Shown piece after piece: positions 45,109 through 54,728 of a stretch of 64,000 nt of DNA. Both the position numbers and the translations under genes were made by a program. Numbering within the stretch: the stretch's first letter is position 1; the number at the start of each line of letters is the position of its first letter. A model generated the notes under the pieces. It did no database searches. It saw only the letters and a list, made by a program, of their open reading frames with translations, and was not told where the DNA came from. Source of the DNA: Zhongshania aquimaris (lineage in GTDB: Bacteria; Pseudomonadota; Gammaproteobacteria; Pseudomonadales; Spongiibacteraceae); the NCBI RefSeq assembly GCF_019312595.1, contig NZ_JAHWDQ010000001.1, positions 310,001-374,000 on the forward strand, read 5' to 3'.

Positions 45109-48072
45109 ATGACTCAAGTCGACACCGCAGCAGCAACAACAGCAGCAAACCCAAAGGCATATCCCAGCTTTGAATTAATCAGCAACGAAAATGTACCCGC
45201 ACTTGGAGTGTGCATTGCTGAGTACCGTCACAGCAAAACAGGCGCCAGCCACTATCACATCGCCAGCGACAATCCAGAAAACGTGTTTCTCGTGGCGCTG
45301 CGCACCGTGCCAAAAGACTCCAGCGGCGTTGCCCATATTTTGGAACACACCGCCCTTTGCGGCAGCGAAAAATATCCGGTTCGCGACCCGTTTTTTATGA
45401 TGATTCGCCGTTCCTTAAACAGCTTTATGAACGCATTTACCAGCTCTGACTGGACGGCCTACCCCTTCGCCAGTAGCAATCGCAAAGATTTTGAAAATCT
45501 GCTGCAAGTGTATTTAGACGCCGTCTTTTTCTCTCGTTTGCACCCACTAGACTTTGCCCAAGAGGGACATCGACTGGAATTTAAAGACCCTGCAGATCCA
45601 AATTCCGAGTTAGAATTTAAAGGCGTGGTTTTCAATGAAATGAAAGGCGCCATGAGTTCAGTACCCAGCCAACTCTGGCATACACTCTGTAAGTATTTAT
45701 TTCCAAGCACTACTTACCACTACAACAGCGGTGGTGACCCCGAGGCCATACCAGACCTTAGCTACGATCAACTAAAGGCTTTCTATCAAAGCCACTATCA
45801 CCCAAGCAATGCTATTTTTATGACCTTTGGTGATATTCCCGCCTCAGAACACCAGGCGCGCTTTGAAGATTTAGCACTGCATCGCTTTGAGGCACTCGAC
45901 ACCCATATCGCGGTTGGCGATGAAAAGCGTTACCACGCTCCGGTGCGCGTTCAAGAAAGCTACCCATTGCCACCGTCTGAAGACACAGACAAAAAGACTC
46001 ATATCGTTGTAGCCTGGTTAATGGGCAAAAGCACCGAGCTGGAGACCCAGTTAGAAGCGCAATTACTTGCCGGTGTACTGCTCGACAATAGCGCCAGCCC
46101 ACTCATGCACGCATTGGAAACCACCTCGCTTGGCAGCGCGCCGTCGCCAATGTGTGGGCTAGAGGACTCGATGCGTGAGATGGTGTTGGCCTGCGGTGTT
46201 GAAGGTAGCAACGTAGAACACACCGACGAGGTTCAGAACCTTATTCTTGAGACCTTAAAAAATGTCGCTGAAAATGGGATTCCCAAAGAGGATGTCGATG
46301 CCGTTTTGCATCAGCTAGAGCTGCGCCAGCGCGAAATCGGTGGTGACGGCTATCCATATGGCCTGCAATTAATATTAACCGCCTTGGGCAGCGCAACGCA
46401 TCGCGGCAAGCCGATTGAATTACTCAATTTGGACCCCGCGCTACAGGCGATAAGAAATAAAACTGCCAACCCAGACTACATTAAACAACTTGCCCAAAAT
46501 CTGTTGGACAACCCTCACCGAGTGACCTTGGTGATGAGTCCCGACCAAAACATTCAAGCGCGGGCAGAAAAAGCAGAAACAGATCGCCTAACAGCGATCA
46601 AAAACGGGCTTAGCGACGCTCAAAAGCAAGCCATCATCGATCAAGCAGCCGCCCTGGCTGAGCGTCAAACGATGGAAGAAGACGAGTCCATCTTGCCAAA
46701 AGTCACCCTTGACGACGTGCCGCTAGACACTCCAGCCCTGCACTTTGACACCGCGCAATTCGGCAACTTACCGTACACACAATATGGTCGCGGCACCAAT
46801 GGGCTGGTTTATCAGCAATTACTTGTGAGCTTGCCGGCACTGACCGAAGACGAGCTTTCGCTACTTTCCATTTACACTCTTGTCGCGACCGAGCTTGGCC
46901 TTGGCACGCAAAGTTACCTTCAAGTTCAGGCGCGCCAGTCGCAGGTTTGCGGCGGCATCAGCTCCTATACCACTATGCGCGGCGGCATTAACAATGAACA
47001 GGAAACACAAGCTTTCTTAGTGCTGTCTTCCAAAGCGCTACTTCGTAATGCCGCGGATCAATCCCAGTTGATGCGCGACACCTTTGAGCAATTGCGTTTT
47101 GACGAGCACGACCGACTAAAAGAACTCATTGCCCAGCTTAAAGGGCGCCGCGAATCAGCCGTCACCGGCAATGGCCATAGCTTAGCAATGAGTGCAGCCA
47201 GTGCGGCGATGAGCCCGATTGCCAAGGTTAATGAAGATTTAGGCGGCTTGAGCGGGATTCGGCAACTCAAGCTACTCGCCAAACGCATCGAAGATAAGAC
47301 CTCGCTGGCGAACCTTGCAAATGAGCTAGCGGCAATACACCAGAAAATGCTTTCCAGTAATAAACAATTGCTGATTATTGCCGAAAACGACCAGCTGCAA
47401 AGTTTATGTGCCGACATCGGCCCGATTTGGCAGGATTTCAATGCCGTCGCCAGCGAAGGGTTTGAGCTACCGGCCTTACGAGGGATCAATAAAGAGTTCT
47501 GGCTCGCCAACTCACAAGTCAACTTCTGCGCCAAAGCCTACCCGACCGTAGCCTCTGGCCACCCGGACGCCCCAGTACTCAGCGTATTTGCAGTGTATTT
47601 ACGCAATGGCTTCTTACACCGTGCAATCCGCGAACAAGGCGGCGCCTATGGCGGCGGCGCTTCGCAGGACTCGAACATAGCCGCATTCCGGTTTTACTCC
47701 TACCGAGACCCGCGCTTGCAAGAAACCTTGAACGATTTCGATAAATCGATCACGTGGATGCTCACTACGCCCGTTTCGGCGCAGGGATTGGAAGAAGCCA
47801 TTCTCGGTGTTGTTGGTAGTATCGACAAACCCGGCTCGCCCGCAGGCGAAGCCAAGCAAGATTATCACAGCAATATTTTTGGTCGTACGATCGCCGAACG
47901 CCGTCAATTCCGCCAGCGTGTCCTCGCTGTATCCGCGGAGGACTTACTGCGCGTTTGCGAAACGTATTTTACAAATGCAGAAGCGAGCATTGCGATTGTC
48001 AGCAACGAAACCAAAGCAGATGCACTGTCTGACTGGATAGCGCAAGAAGGCTTAAGCATTCAAAGGCTGTAA
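45109..48072 (+). CDS. M16C (presequence protease-like) zinc peptidase
   Basis: The 987-residue enzyme is close to the PreP/Cym1 group of pitrilysin-type peptidases. The inverted zinc motif HxxEH is HILEH (~77-81), with the second-shell Glu ~75 residues further in VFNEMKGAMSS. The C-terminal half contains the RGGAYGGG segment typical of the family's closing half (EQGGAYGGGASQ). These two-lobed enzymes degrade peptides after signal-peptide release. There is no signal peptide, so it should be cytoplasmic. It ends in a hairpin shared with the Spy-like gene. Confidence 0.9.
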   Translation: MTQVDTAAATTAANPKAYPSFELISNENVPALGVCIAEYRHSKTGASHYHIASDNPENVFLVALRTVPKDSSGVAHILEHTALCGSEKYPVRDPFFMMIRRSLNSFMNAFTSSDWTAYPFASSNRKDFENLLQVYLDAVFFSRLHPLDFAQEGHRLEFKDPADPNSELEFKGVVFNEMKGAMSSVPSQLWHTLCKYLFPSTTYHYNSGGDPEAIPDLSYDQLKAFYQSHYHPSNAIFMTFGDIPASEHQARFEDLALHRFEALDTHIAVGDEKRYHAPVRVQESYPLPPSEDTDKKTHIVVAWLMGKSTELETQLEAQLLAGVLLDNSASPLMHALETTSLGSAPSPMCGLEDSMREMVLACGVEGSNVEHTDEVQNLILETLKNVAENGIPKEDVDAVLHQLELRQREIGGDGYPYGLQLILTALGSATHRGKPIELLNLDPALQAIRNKTANPDYIKQLAQNLLDNPHRVTLVMSPDQNIQARAEKAETDRLTAIKNGLSDAQKQAIIDQAAALAERQTMEEDESILPKVTLDDVPLDTPALHFDTAQFGNLPYTQYGRGTNGLVYQQLLVSLPALTEDELSLLSIYTLVATELGLGTQSYLQVQARQSQVCGGISSYTTMRGGINNEQETQAFLVLSSKALLRNAADQSQLMRDTFEQLRFDEHDRLKELIAQLKGRRESAVTGNGHSLAMSAASAAMSPIAKVNEDLGGLSGIRQLKLLAKRIEDKTSLANLANELAAIHQKMLSSNKQLLIIAENDQLQSLCADIGPIWQDFNAVASEGFELPALRGINKEFWLANSQVNFCAKAYPTVASGHPDAPVLSVFAVYLRNGFLHRAIREQGGAYGGGASQDSNIAAFRFYSYRDPRLQETLNDFDKSITWMLTTPVSAQGLEEAILGVVGSIDKPGSPAGEAKQDYHSNIFGRTIAERRQFRQRVLAVSAEDLLRVCETYFTNAEASIAIVSNETKADALSDWIAQEGLSIQRL

Positions 48073-48094
48073 AAGATTAAATTGGAACAGACTT

Positions 48095-48122
48095 TAGCTA
48101 GCCCCAGCAAGCGGGCTAGCTA
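48095..48122. terminator. Bidirectional terminator hairpin
   Basis: A perfect 10-bp stem TAGCTAGCCC (48095-48104) / GGGCTAGCTA (48113-48122) with an eight-base loop lies between the convergent M16 and Spy-like genes. T-rich bases follow only briefly (TTTAG). Confidence 0.65.
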
Positions 48123-48152
48123 TTTAGACAAAAAGATATGCCGAACAAGATC

Positions 48153-48581
48153 TTATTTAGCTGGCGTTTTCGCCGCCTGAAGCGCGTCTGAACGTATTTT
48201 ATTATAAGCGCGCTTTTGCTCTTTATTTAACACCGCGTAGAACTTGCGCTGTGTATCAAGTAGCGCCTTAGTATGCGCCGCCGAAAGCCGCCCTGCCTCT
48301 CGACTTAAACGCGCGACACCCGCCTCGTCCAACCTTGCCAAATTAACGCGGCGAATGCTCTCCTGCGCAGCGACGAGACCGTCGCGAATAACAACTGCTT
48401 CCTTGGCATAATTTTCAAGCAAGGTTCGAATCTGCCCTTGCTGGCCTTGCGAAAGATTCAATTTCTCGCTTAAAACATCTAACCGCGCGCCGCCAAATGC
48501 AGCGTCATTCGCTAAAGCTGGTGAAATGGCAACGCCGCTCAAAACAGCACTTAATAACATGATAAAGCTAAATTTCTTCAT
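48153..48581 (-). CDS. Spy/CpxP-like periplasmic protein (LTxxQ family)
   Basis: The 142-residue protein has a signal peptide (cleavage after ALA, residue 24) and an all-helical mature part with the family motif LNLSQGQQGQIRTLL, a longer central helix, and a late LLDTQRKFYAVLNKEQKRAYNKIRSDALQ resembling the second LTxxQ repeat. The family includes Spy (chaperone), CpxP (sensor modulator) and metal-related members such as ZraP. No cpxAR genes are close, so its regulation is unknown. Confidence 0.8.
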   Translation of the reverse strand: MKKFSFIMLLSAVLSGVAISPALANDAAFGGARLDVLSEKLNLSQGQQGQIRTLLENYAKEAVVIRDGLVAAQESIRRVNLARLDEAGVARLSREAGRLSAAHTKALLDTQRKFYAVLNKEQKRAYNKIRSDALQAAKTPAK

Positions 48582-48719
48582 TACTTCCCCACTAAACTAA
48601 CAACAGTATTATCTAAACATAGTAATCGCAAAAAGCCCCAAATGCACAGCGCTGATATTACGTATACGTCGCCAATACCTGCTCAATTACTGTTCACTGA
48701 AACAGATAAAGCGAGGAAC

Positions 48720-49010
48720 TGCCATCCCCTGCCCCTATCGGGATCCACATACACTCGGGCTATGAGTCGCACTGTACTCCGTCAAAAACGATTAGATTTG
48801 TCGGACGTCTGACGCTAAAGGCTTTCGCTTGGGTTTCGTCGGATGTCGGGAGTCTGATGCCAAAGACGTTCGCTGCCGCTCACCTGGATACTCGGTCGTG
48901 GCCGAGTATGACGATGCAGGGAGATACCACGGTCATCACCGACCACACTACAAACCGTCATCCCCGACCCCGATCGGGGATCCAAATACCTCGGCCTCTG
49001 GCCTGCTCTG
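48720..49010. repeat. Intergenic palindromic repeat cluster
   Basis: The 598-base gap between the Spy-like gene and recX holds no convincing gene. It contains two hairpins: ATACTCGG/CCGAGTAT (48888-48895, 48902-48909) and TCCCCGA/TCGGGGA (48961-48967, 48974-48980). A degenerate version of the second lies near 48725-48750 (CCATCCCCTGCCCCTATCGGGATCCA). The GTCATCCCCGACC...GGGGATCCA pattern is a common interspersed repeat in proteobacteria. I see nothing else in the gap. Confidence 0.55.
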
Positions 49011-49179
49011 AATTTAAGTAGAAACTCATCAGTTTCGATCATCGAGAAGCCTTAACTCGACCAAGCATGATTCAATTTTTCGCGACCAATGGTAGCGATA
49101 TTTTATTCGGCCATGAAAAACCAGGGCTTCGTGAATTCAATACGACGGGGCTTTTAATAATGCAGGCACTACGAAAAAA

Positions 49180-49632
49180 TCAAAACAACTCACGAATATG
49201 GTCAAAGGCAAAGCCTTTATACTGCATATAGCGCTGACACTTAGCCCGCAGCTTAGCGTCAGACATATCTTGTCCCGCATATTTTTTCTCAAATAATTGC
49301 TGCGCCACCGTCACCCAATCTACATCTTGGTTCGAAAATGTGTCTTCAACCACGTTTTCAGCCACACCGCGCTGGCGCAGTTCCGCGCGAATATACTGGG
49401 GGCCGTACCCTGCATTTACCCGCAAGCGCATAAAGGAGTCAGCAAAGCGACTATCTGACTGTAAGCCATCTATTATCAACTGATCTAACACCGAGTTTAT
49501 TTCCGTGCTTTCAGGAAATCGCTGTGTCAATTTTTGGTGTAACTCATGTCGCGAGTATTCGCGTCTAGCGAGAAAATCCATCGCTTTAATTCGAATAGCC
49601 TTGATTACACTTGCAGACAAAACGTGCTCCAC
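49180..49632 (-). CDS. recX: RecA regulator RecX
   Basis: The 150-residue protein has three RecX helical-triplet repeats (IRIKAMDFLARREYSRHELHQKL, VLDQLIIDGLQSDSRFADSFM, RAELRQRGVAENVVEDTF) and a C-terminal KCQRYMQYKGFAFDHIREL. RecX blocks RecA filament growth. A GTG is the likely start. In relatives it directly follows recA; here it lies ~11 kb away beyond the Tad locus, in the same orientation as recA. Confidence 0.9.
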   Translation of the reverse strand: MEHVLSASVIKAIRIKAMDFLARREYSRHELHQKLTQRFPESTEINSVLDQLIIDGLQSDSRFADSFMRLRVNAGYGPQYIRAELRQRGVAENVVEDTFSNQDVDWVTVAQQLFEKKYAGQDMSDAKLRAKCQRYMQYKGFAFDHIRELF

Positions 49633-49807
49633 GTCACAAAAAACCCGAAAAACATCACAAAACCCTATAAAACCTGCTATTTCCCTTAAGTCGGCTTCGG
49701 CAACTACTTATTTCATTAAATCTGTGTAAAGACCAAAGTAAGCACCAAGGCCGAGAGGGAAAACCTGCGCTGTTCGGTCCTCTTATATTAATCACGGAGA
49801 ATGAATC

Positions 49808-50005
49808 ATGTTAAACAAAATTACTAGCAAACTGAACAATCTGAAAAAAGACGAGAGCGGCGCCAGCGCTATTGAATACTCAGTCATGGCTGCATTGCTT
49901 GTTATCATCATCGTTTACGGCATCAGCTTACTGGGTGGCGGTGAAGACGGCACCAAGGGTATCGAGAAAGCGTTCACCAACGTTCAGACTGAACTCGAAA
50001 AATAA
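49808..50005 (+). CDS. flp: Flp-type pilin (Tad pilus major subunit)
   Basis: The 65-residue prepilin has a short leader cut after Gly in ESGASAIEYSVMAALLVIII, leaving Ala at position 1 and the Glu-Tyr pair at +5/+6 that marks Flp pilins. The hydrophobic assembly helix and a short polar C terminus follow. A CGGAG ribosome site stands upstream. The leader of ~170 bases (49633-49807) contains an imperfect stem AGGCCGA...TCGGTCCT near 49748-49782, of unknown meaning. It is the first gene of the Tad locus. Confidence 0.93.
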   Translation: MLNKITSKLNNLKKDESGASAIEYSVMAALLVIIIVYGISLLGGGEDGTKGIEKAFTNVQTELEK

Positions 50006-50017
50006 GTCGAGCTTATT

Positions 50018-50476
50018 GTGTTAATGCCAGCACTTTGTATCCTTTCAGTTATCGCTTATGTTGACTGGAAGTATAGGCGGATACCAAATAGCTTGCTGTT
50101 GATACTCGTGGGATGGGCGGTATGCTTTGCCGCCTTATCCCATGATATTAGCCTAACGGTCATTTGCATAAATATCGGTATTGGTCTGGCAATAACACTA
50201 CCGGGATATGTTAAAGGCATAGTCGGTGGCGGTGACTTGAAGCTCATGTTAGCGATATCCCCTCTATGGACACCTATTCAACTACTTTGGATTTTTTCTA
50301 TCGGAGTAGTTAGCTTGCTGTTATTAATGTCTTTCGCATATTTTTTTGCAAGGATGCCATTAATAACAGCGCGCTATCCAAATGTGATCACCACAAGGAC
50401 GAAGCCATTTCATCGCGGCGTTCCACTTGGAAGTGCAATCGCAATCGGCGCGATCTTTGTGTCATTTATCACTTAA
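50018..50476 (+). CDS. cpaA: Prepilin peptidase CpaA/TadV
   Basis: The ~150-residue A24 aspartyl peptidase removes the Flp leader. Catalytic Asp residues are in AYVDWKYRRIPN near the N terminus and in the GxGD motif IVGGGDLKLM. Four or five membrane segments are predicted. It starts at GTG 50018 or ATG 50024, 12-18 bases after flp. Confidence 0.92.
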   Translation: MLMPALCILSVIAYVDWKYRRIPNSLLLILVGWAVCFAALSHDISLTVICINIGIGLAITLPGYVKGIVGGGDLKLMLAISPLWTPIQLLWIFSIGVVSLLLLMSFAYFFARMPLITARYPNVITTRTKPFHRGVPLGSAIAIGAIFVSFIT

Positions 50477-50516
50477 ATCAATATATCATTCACTAATCTA
50501 CGCATGGAGCACGACA

Positions 50517-50999
50517 ATGGTAAACCGCAATTTTTATCGCTCATTTTTGCAGCGGCAAAAAGGTGCCGTTGCCATTGAGTTCGTTTTTATCTTCCCTGTT
50601 CTCTTCATAATTTGCTACGCAATCATCGTTTATGGCTTGGCATTCCTATTAGTTCAGAACTTCACGTATTCAAGCGAGGAGGTTTTGCGAGCCGCACTGG
50701 TGTGCGAAGATTGCGAGACCCCCGAAGACTGGGAAACAGAGATAAACACCATAGCAAATATCCGCCTCAAGAAAGATGATGCGGATGGGCTACTTATCTA
50801 CTCTCCAGACTCCCTTGTATGGAGCAGCGACTGCCGAGACGCCTCTGTACCGGAAGATGGCGAACCAGCGCTTGACGGTATTATATGTGAAGTTACGGTA
50901 TCAGCAGCGCCGCTGCTAGACGGAATCAGCATGCCGGGCTTTGGGAAACTGCCTACCTTACCCGACCAACTAAGCGGTAAAGCTAGCTTGTTGTTTTAA
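50517..50999 (+). CDS. tadE: TadE-like minor pseudopilin
   Basis: The 160-residue protein has a type IV pseudopilin N terminus (RQKGAVAIEFVFIFPVLFIICYA) with Gly before the cut and Glu at +5, as in TadE/TadF. A Cys-containing C-terminal domain (LVCEDCETPED, WSSDCRDA, IICEV) follows. The start at 50517 has a GGAG site just upstream; a frame from 50427 adds 30 residues overlapping cpaA. It precedes cpaB by a 168-base gap with no gene. Confidence 0.88.
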   Translation: MVNRNFYRSFLQRQKGAVAIEFVFIFPVLFIICYAIIVYGLAFLLVQNFTYSSEEVLRAALVCEDCETPEDWETEINTIANIRLKKDDADGLLIYSPDSLVWSSDCRDASVPEDGEPALDGIICEVTVSAAPLLDGISMPGFGKLPTLPDQLSGKASLLF

Positions 51000-51167
51000 C
51001 AGGATGGAACACGAACGCAACAGCATTCGTAGCACCTCATGCAAAAGCAGCAAGCTTCATACGTAACAGCCACAATAGCATCACTATGACACAGTACTTA
51101 AGATTCGTTTTAAAGACAGTGGTAATAAATAGCACTTCAATTTATTGACCTTTTTAGGGATACGACT

Positions 51168-52091
51168 ATGCAAGCAAGGACATTAAAGATTATCGCCGCA
51201 TTGCTGATTATCAGCGCTGTATTTATGGGGATAATTGGCTACAAAATAAGTCAGGAGGACTCGTCAAAGAGCCGATCAGTGTCTCAGGCGCAAGCGAGTA
51301 CTGCAGAGCAAACCAACTTTGCCTATGCGCAAAAATTGCTTATCGCAAATCGCGGCATGGATAAGGGCGAAATCATTACTGCTGAAGACGTCCAACTTAT
51401 CCCCTACCCCCTTCTTGTCGACGGCAGCTTCACGAAAGCAGAAGACATTATCAATAAGAAGTTAGAGTCTAAAGTTGCGGTAGGCGCAATCATTCGCGCC
51501 AGTGATTTTGAAAAACAAAGCACCTTGGCACCGTATATCAACCCAGGCTATCGCGCACTGGCAATTAAAGTTGATGAAGCATCCGGAGCAGGTGGATTTC
51601 TACAACCTGGTGACCGTGTTGATGTCGTTTTTACAGTTAAAGCATCAAAAGAAACCTACAACAAAAGCATGTCTCGACGCCTGCTTAAAAATATCCGGGT
51701 CATTGCATTTGGGACGGATGTTGAACGTGCAGATAAAAATATTGTCGTTACCGACAACAAGAAAAAGTCTAGCGCAAAAGCAGAAAAAGAGTCTGGAAAA
51801 AGCAGTCGCTCAGCCGTCCTCGAGATTGCTCTAGAGGACATCCCAGTTCTGACACTCGCGGAGGACCGCGGTGATCTTCGCTTAGTCGCAATAGGTGAGA
51901 TCGACATGGAGCCTGAGGACGGTAACGAAGTTGCCAGCGCAGACACTGAGGCATCACTAAGCAAGCACATGAGTGACGCCGACCGCACTGCATTTATCCG
52001 CGATGTTACCGGTTTAAAACCACCACCAGCACCGAAATCTGTCTATGTTTATAGCGGTGATTCAGTCGAAACAATTACGGTACGTAACTAA
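51168..52091 (+). CDS. cpaB: CpaB/RcpC pilus assembly protein (SAF domain)
   Basis: The 307-residue protein has an N-terminal membrane anchor (LKIIAALLIISAVFMGIIGYKI) and a SAF domain (~50-125: LLIANRGMDKGEIITAEDVQLIPYP, AVGAIIRASDF). The conserved PGYRALAIKVDEASGAGGFLQPGDRVDVVF follows. It is thought to stabilise the Tad secretin in the periplasm. An AGGGA site precedes the ATG. Its stop touches the reading frame of the secretin gene. Confidence 0.92.
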   Translation: MQARTLKIIAALLIISAVFMGIIGYKISQEDSSKSRSVSQAQASTAEQTNFAYAQKLLIANRGMDKGEIITAEDVQLIPYPLLVDGSFTKAEDIINKKLESKVAVGAIIRASDFEKQSTLAPYINPGYRALAIKVDEASGAGGFLQPGDRVDVVFTVKASKETYNKSMSRRLLKNIRVIAFGTDVERADKNIVVTDNKKKSSAKAEKESGKSSRSAVLEIALEDIPVLTLAEDRGDLRLVAIGEIDMEPEDGNEVASADTEASLSKHMSDADRTAFIRDVTGLKPPPAPKSVYVYSGDSVETITVRN

Positions 52092-52132
52092 TGAAAACGA
52101 GCAATTTCAAGGGCACTGAAGGAGTATCCAAG

Positions 52133-53440
52133 ATGAAAAAAGGATTTATATTTAGCTTGCTACTTGCGCTCGTTTCGGTAGCTCAGGCGAGCCCCTACAA
52201 AACCATGCGCATGACTACTGGCGAACAGCAAGCGCTAACCACACAGTACAGTGTGAAGCGTAGCGCCATTGGCAACCCAGCCATCGCGAGTCTTAAAGTG
52301 TTGAATTCGACGCAGTTTCTGATTACTGCGAAACAAATTGGGTCGACACAACTTTTGCTATGGCAAGGTAGTGGCGATCCGACCGTATTCAAAATCGATG
52401 TCGTGCCTGATGTCGCCAGTTCTAGCACCGCGGGCATTGCCATCGACGCATCAGGTGACAATATTGTTTTGCAAGGTAAAACACAGTCCCTTATCCAGCA
52501 TGATCAACTTATTGCTGAAGCAGGCGAAAAGGCAATCGACAATACAGTGCAACAAGGCGCGATTCAGGTTCAGACTGACATTCGAATTATTGAATATAGC
52601 CGCTCGCAACTAAAGCAGATTGGTACCGCATTGGCATACACCGGCGGAGACACATCCATTGCCACCGGTGCAGCAAGCCTATTACCCATATTAAGCGGCA
52701 ACCCAGTTGGTCAACTACTTGGTGGCATCGCAACGGGCAGCGATACCTCATCTATCTTAGTAGGTCACGCAACGGGCAGCTTCAAGGCTGCAGTGAATGC
52801 CCTACAACAAAATGGCTACGCCTACACTTTGGCGGAACCGTCACTAGTCAGTCTGTCTGGACAAACTGCCAGCTTCCTAGCGGGCGGCGAGTTCCCCTAC
52901 CCTGTTTCTAATAGAGACGGCCAAGTACAAATTGAGTTTAAGGAGTTTGGTGTTCGTCTACGTCTAACACCAACTGTGCTAAGCGAAAACAGCATTATGT
53001 TAAAGGTTGCCCCAGAAGTGAGCGATCTCGATTTTAATAGCGGAGTTCAAGCAAGTGGTGTTTCTGTTCCAGCCCTACGAGTTCGCAGAACCGATACAGC
53101 GATTCAGCTAGCTCCAGGTGAAAGTTTCGTCATTAGCGGTTTAGTCACTCGCAACACGTTCAACAATGCAAATCGAGTACCTGGATTAGGTGACATACCC
53201 ATTCTTGGTGCACTGTTCCGCTCTACACGTTTTGAACAGGACGACAAAGAATTGGTGATGATAGTAACGCCTCACCTAGTCAAACCCATTGCGAAAAATA
53301 CAGAGCTGCGCGAGTTACCGGGTGCAATTTACCAAGACTACACCCCCTCGTTCACCAATATGTTATTTGGTGATTCACAAAAGGGTACTAGCTCAAGTAA
53401 GACTTCAAAACCGTCAGCCGGCGTCGGCTTTTCTAACTGA
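52133..53440 (+). CDS. cpaC: Tad pilus outer-membrane secretin CpaC/RcpA
   Basis: The 435-residue secretin has a signal peptide (MKKGFIFSLLLALVSVAQAS), an N-terminal BON/N0-like domain (TTQYSVKRSAIGNPAIASLKVLNSTQFLITAKQIGSTQLLLW) and a secretin domain (~150-400) with VQTDIRIIEYSRSQLKQIG, the conserved PSLVSLSGQTASFLAGGEFPYP and VPGLGDIPILGALFRS. It forms the outer-membrane pore for the Flp pilus. The ATG at 52133 is chosen because AAGGAG lies 8 bases before it; the frame from 52091 adds 14 residues before the signal. Confidence 0.94.
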   Translation: MKKGFIFSLLLALVSVAQASPYKTMRMTTGEQQALTTQYSVKRSAIGNPAIASLKVLNSTQFLITAKQIGSTQLLLWQGSGDPTVFKIDVVPDVASSSTAGIAIDASGDNIVLQGKTQSLIQHDQLIAEAGEKAIDNTVQQGAIQVQTDIRIIEYSRSQLKQIGTALAYTGGDTSIATGAASLLPILSGNPVGQLLGGIATGSDTSSILVGHATGSFKAAVNALQQNGYAYTLAEPSLVSLSGQTASFLAGGEFPYPVSNRDGQVQIEFKEFGVRLRLTPTVLSENSIMLKVAPEVSDLDFNSGVQASGVSVPALRVRRTDTAIQLAPGESFVISGLVTRNTFNNANRVPGLGDIPILGALFRSTRFEQDDKELVMIVTPHLVKPIAKNTELRELPGAIYQDYTPSFTNMLFGDSQKGTSSSKTSKPSAGVGFSN

Positions 53441-53457
53441 TTATTAGGTATTCCGTG

Positions 53458-54711
53458 ATGAGATTGATTGAACGAAGAACACCAAGTAAACCAGTTGCCC
53501 CTACTGACGATTATGAAAAACTAAAGTCAGATATGCACAAGTTTGTTATCGATAGAATTGAAGATGACAAAATCATTTACGACGACAATCAGAAAAAGCT
53601 GGAAGAGGCGATTTCGGCGTACATTCGTCAATACTGTCGAATCTACGAAGCAACCATCGACCGCGAGACATTCCTTTCATTAGAAAAGCACTTACTGAAT
53701 GAAATCGTCGGTTTTGGGCCGCTGCAAAGTCTTCTAGATGACCCAACGATAAACGACATATTGATTAACGGTCCGCGTAATATTTATATCGAACGTGCCG
53801 GCGTACTCGAAAAGGCGGATATGCGCTTTCTCGATAACCGTCACGTACTGCGGGTTATTCGCCGAATGATCTCACCCTTGGGCCGCCGTATTGATGAGTC
53901 CAGCCCAATTGTTGACGGTCGTCTTGAGGATGGCAGCCGTATCAACGCGATTGTGCCACCACTCGCACTCGATGGCCCCTGCCTTTCAATTCGTAAGTTC
54001 CGCAAAGATCCACTCACCGCGCAAGAACTGCTAGCAACCGGTTCAATCAGTGAAGATGTCCTTGAGTATCTTACTAATGCGGTAAGCAACCGCACCAACA
54101 TTCTAATAAGTGGTGCAACTGGCTCGGGTAAAACAACATTGCTCAACATTCTCAGCCAATTTATTCCTAGCACCGAGCGGATTGTCACCATAGAAGACGC
54201 GGCTGAACTTCAGCTTCGCAATGGGCACGTGGTTCGCTTAGAAACCCGCCCAGAGAACAATGAAGGTGTCGGTGAAATCACCGCACGAGAGCTTGTGAAA
54301 AATGCCCTGCGTATGCGCCCAGACCGCATCATCGTGGGCGAAAGCCGTGGCGGCGAAATTCTGGACGTTCTGCAAGCGATGAACACTGGCCACAATGGCT
54401 CTATGAGTACCGTGCACGCAAACTCAGCACGCGATGCCATTACGCGTCTCGAAATGATGGTGGGTATTTCCGGTTTCAAAGGCACTGGCGAGTTAATCCT
54501 AAAAATGATCGGCAGCGCACTCGACTTAATTGTGCATATAGGCCGCAAATCAGATGGACGCCGCTGTGTGCTTCAGATCTCAGAACTACATGTCATCAAT
54601 AATGAACTAACCCTAAAAGATATCTTCTGCTACGACGATGCAAGCCGAAAAGTACTTCGCGTTGACGGAGCTAAGGATACAACTCGCTCACCTGACTTGG
54701 CGCAAATCTGA
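53458..54711 (+). CDS. cpaF: Tad pilus assembly ATPase CpaF/TadA
   Basis: The 417-residue secretion ATPase powers Flp pilus assembly (and in some species retraction). Walker A is SGATGSGKTTLL, the Asp and His boxes are IEDAAELQL and MNTGHNGSMSTVHANSARDAITRLE, and the N-terminal domain (LNEIVGFGPLQSLLDDPTINDILINGP) matches CpaF. It directly follows the secretin gene; a CpaE/TadZ gene normally found between them is absent. A GTG three bases upstream is the alternative start. Confidence 0.95.
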   Translation: MRLIERRTPSKPVAPTDDYEKLKSDMHKFVIDRIEDDKIIYDDNQKKLEEAISAYIRQYCRIYEATIDRETFLSLEKHLLNEIVGFGPLQSLLDDPTINDILINGPRNIYIERAGVLEKADMRFLDNRHVLRVIRRMISPLGRRIDESSPIVDGRLEDGSRINAIVPPLALDGPCLSIRKFRKDPLTAQELLATGSISEDVLEYLTNAVSNRTNILISGATGSGKTTLLNILSQFIPSTERIVTIEDAAELQLRNGHVVRLETRPENNEGVGEITARELVKNALRMRPDRIIVGESRGGEILDVLQAMNTGHNGSMSTVHANSARDAITRLEMMVGISGFKGTGELILKMIGSALDLIVHIGRKSDGRRCVLQISELHVINNELTLKDIFCYDDASRKVLRVDGAKDTTRSPDLAQI

Positions 54712-54728
54712 GCTAAAGGAGTTTCGCT

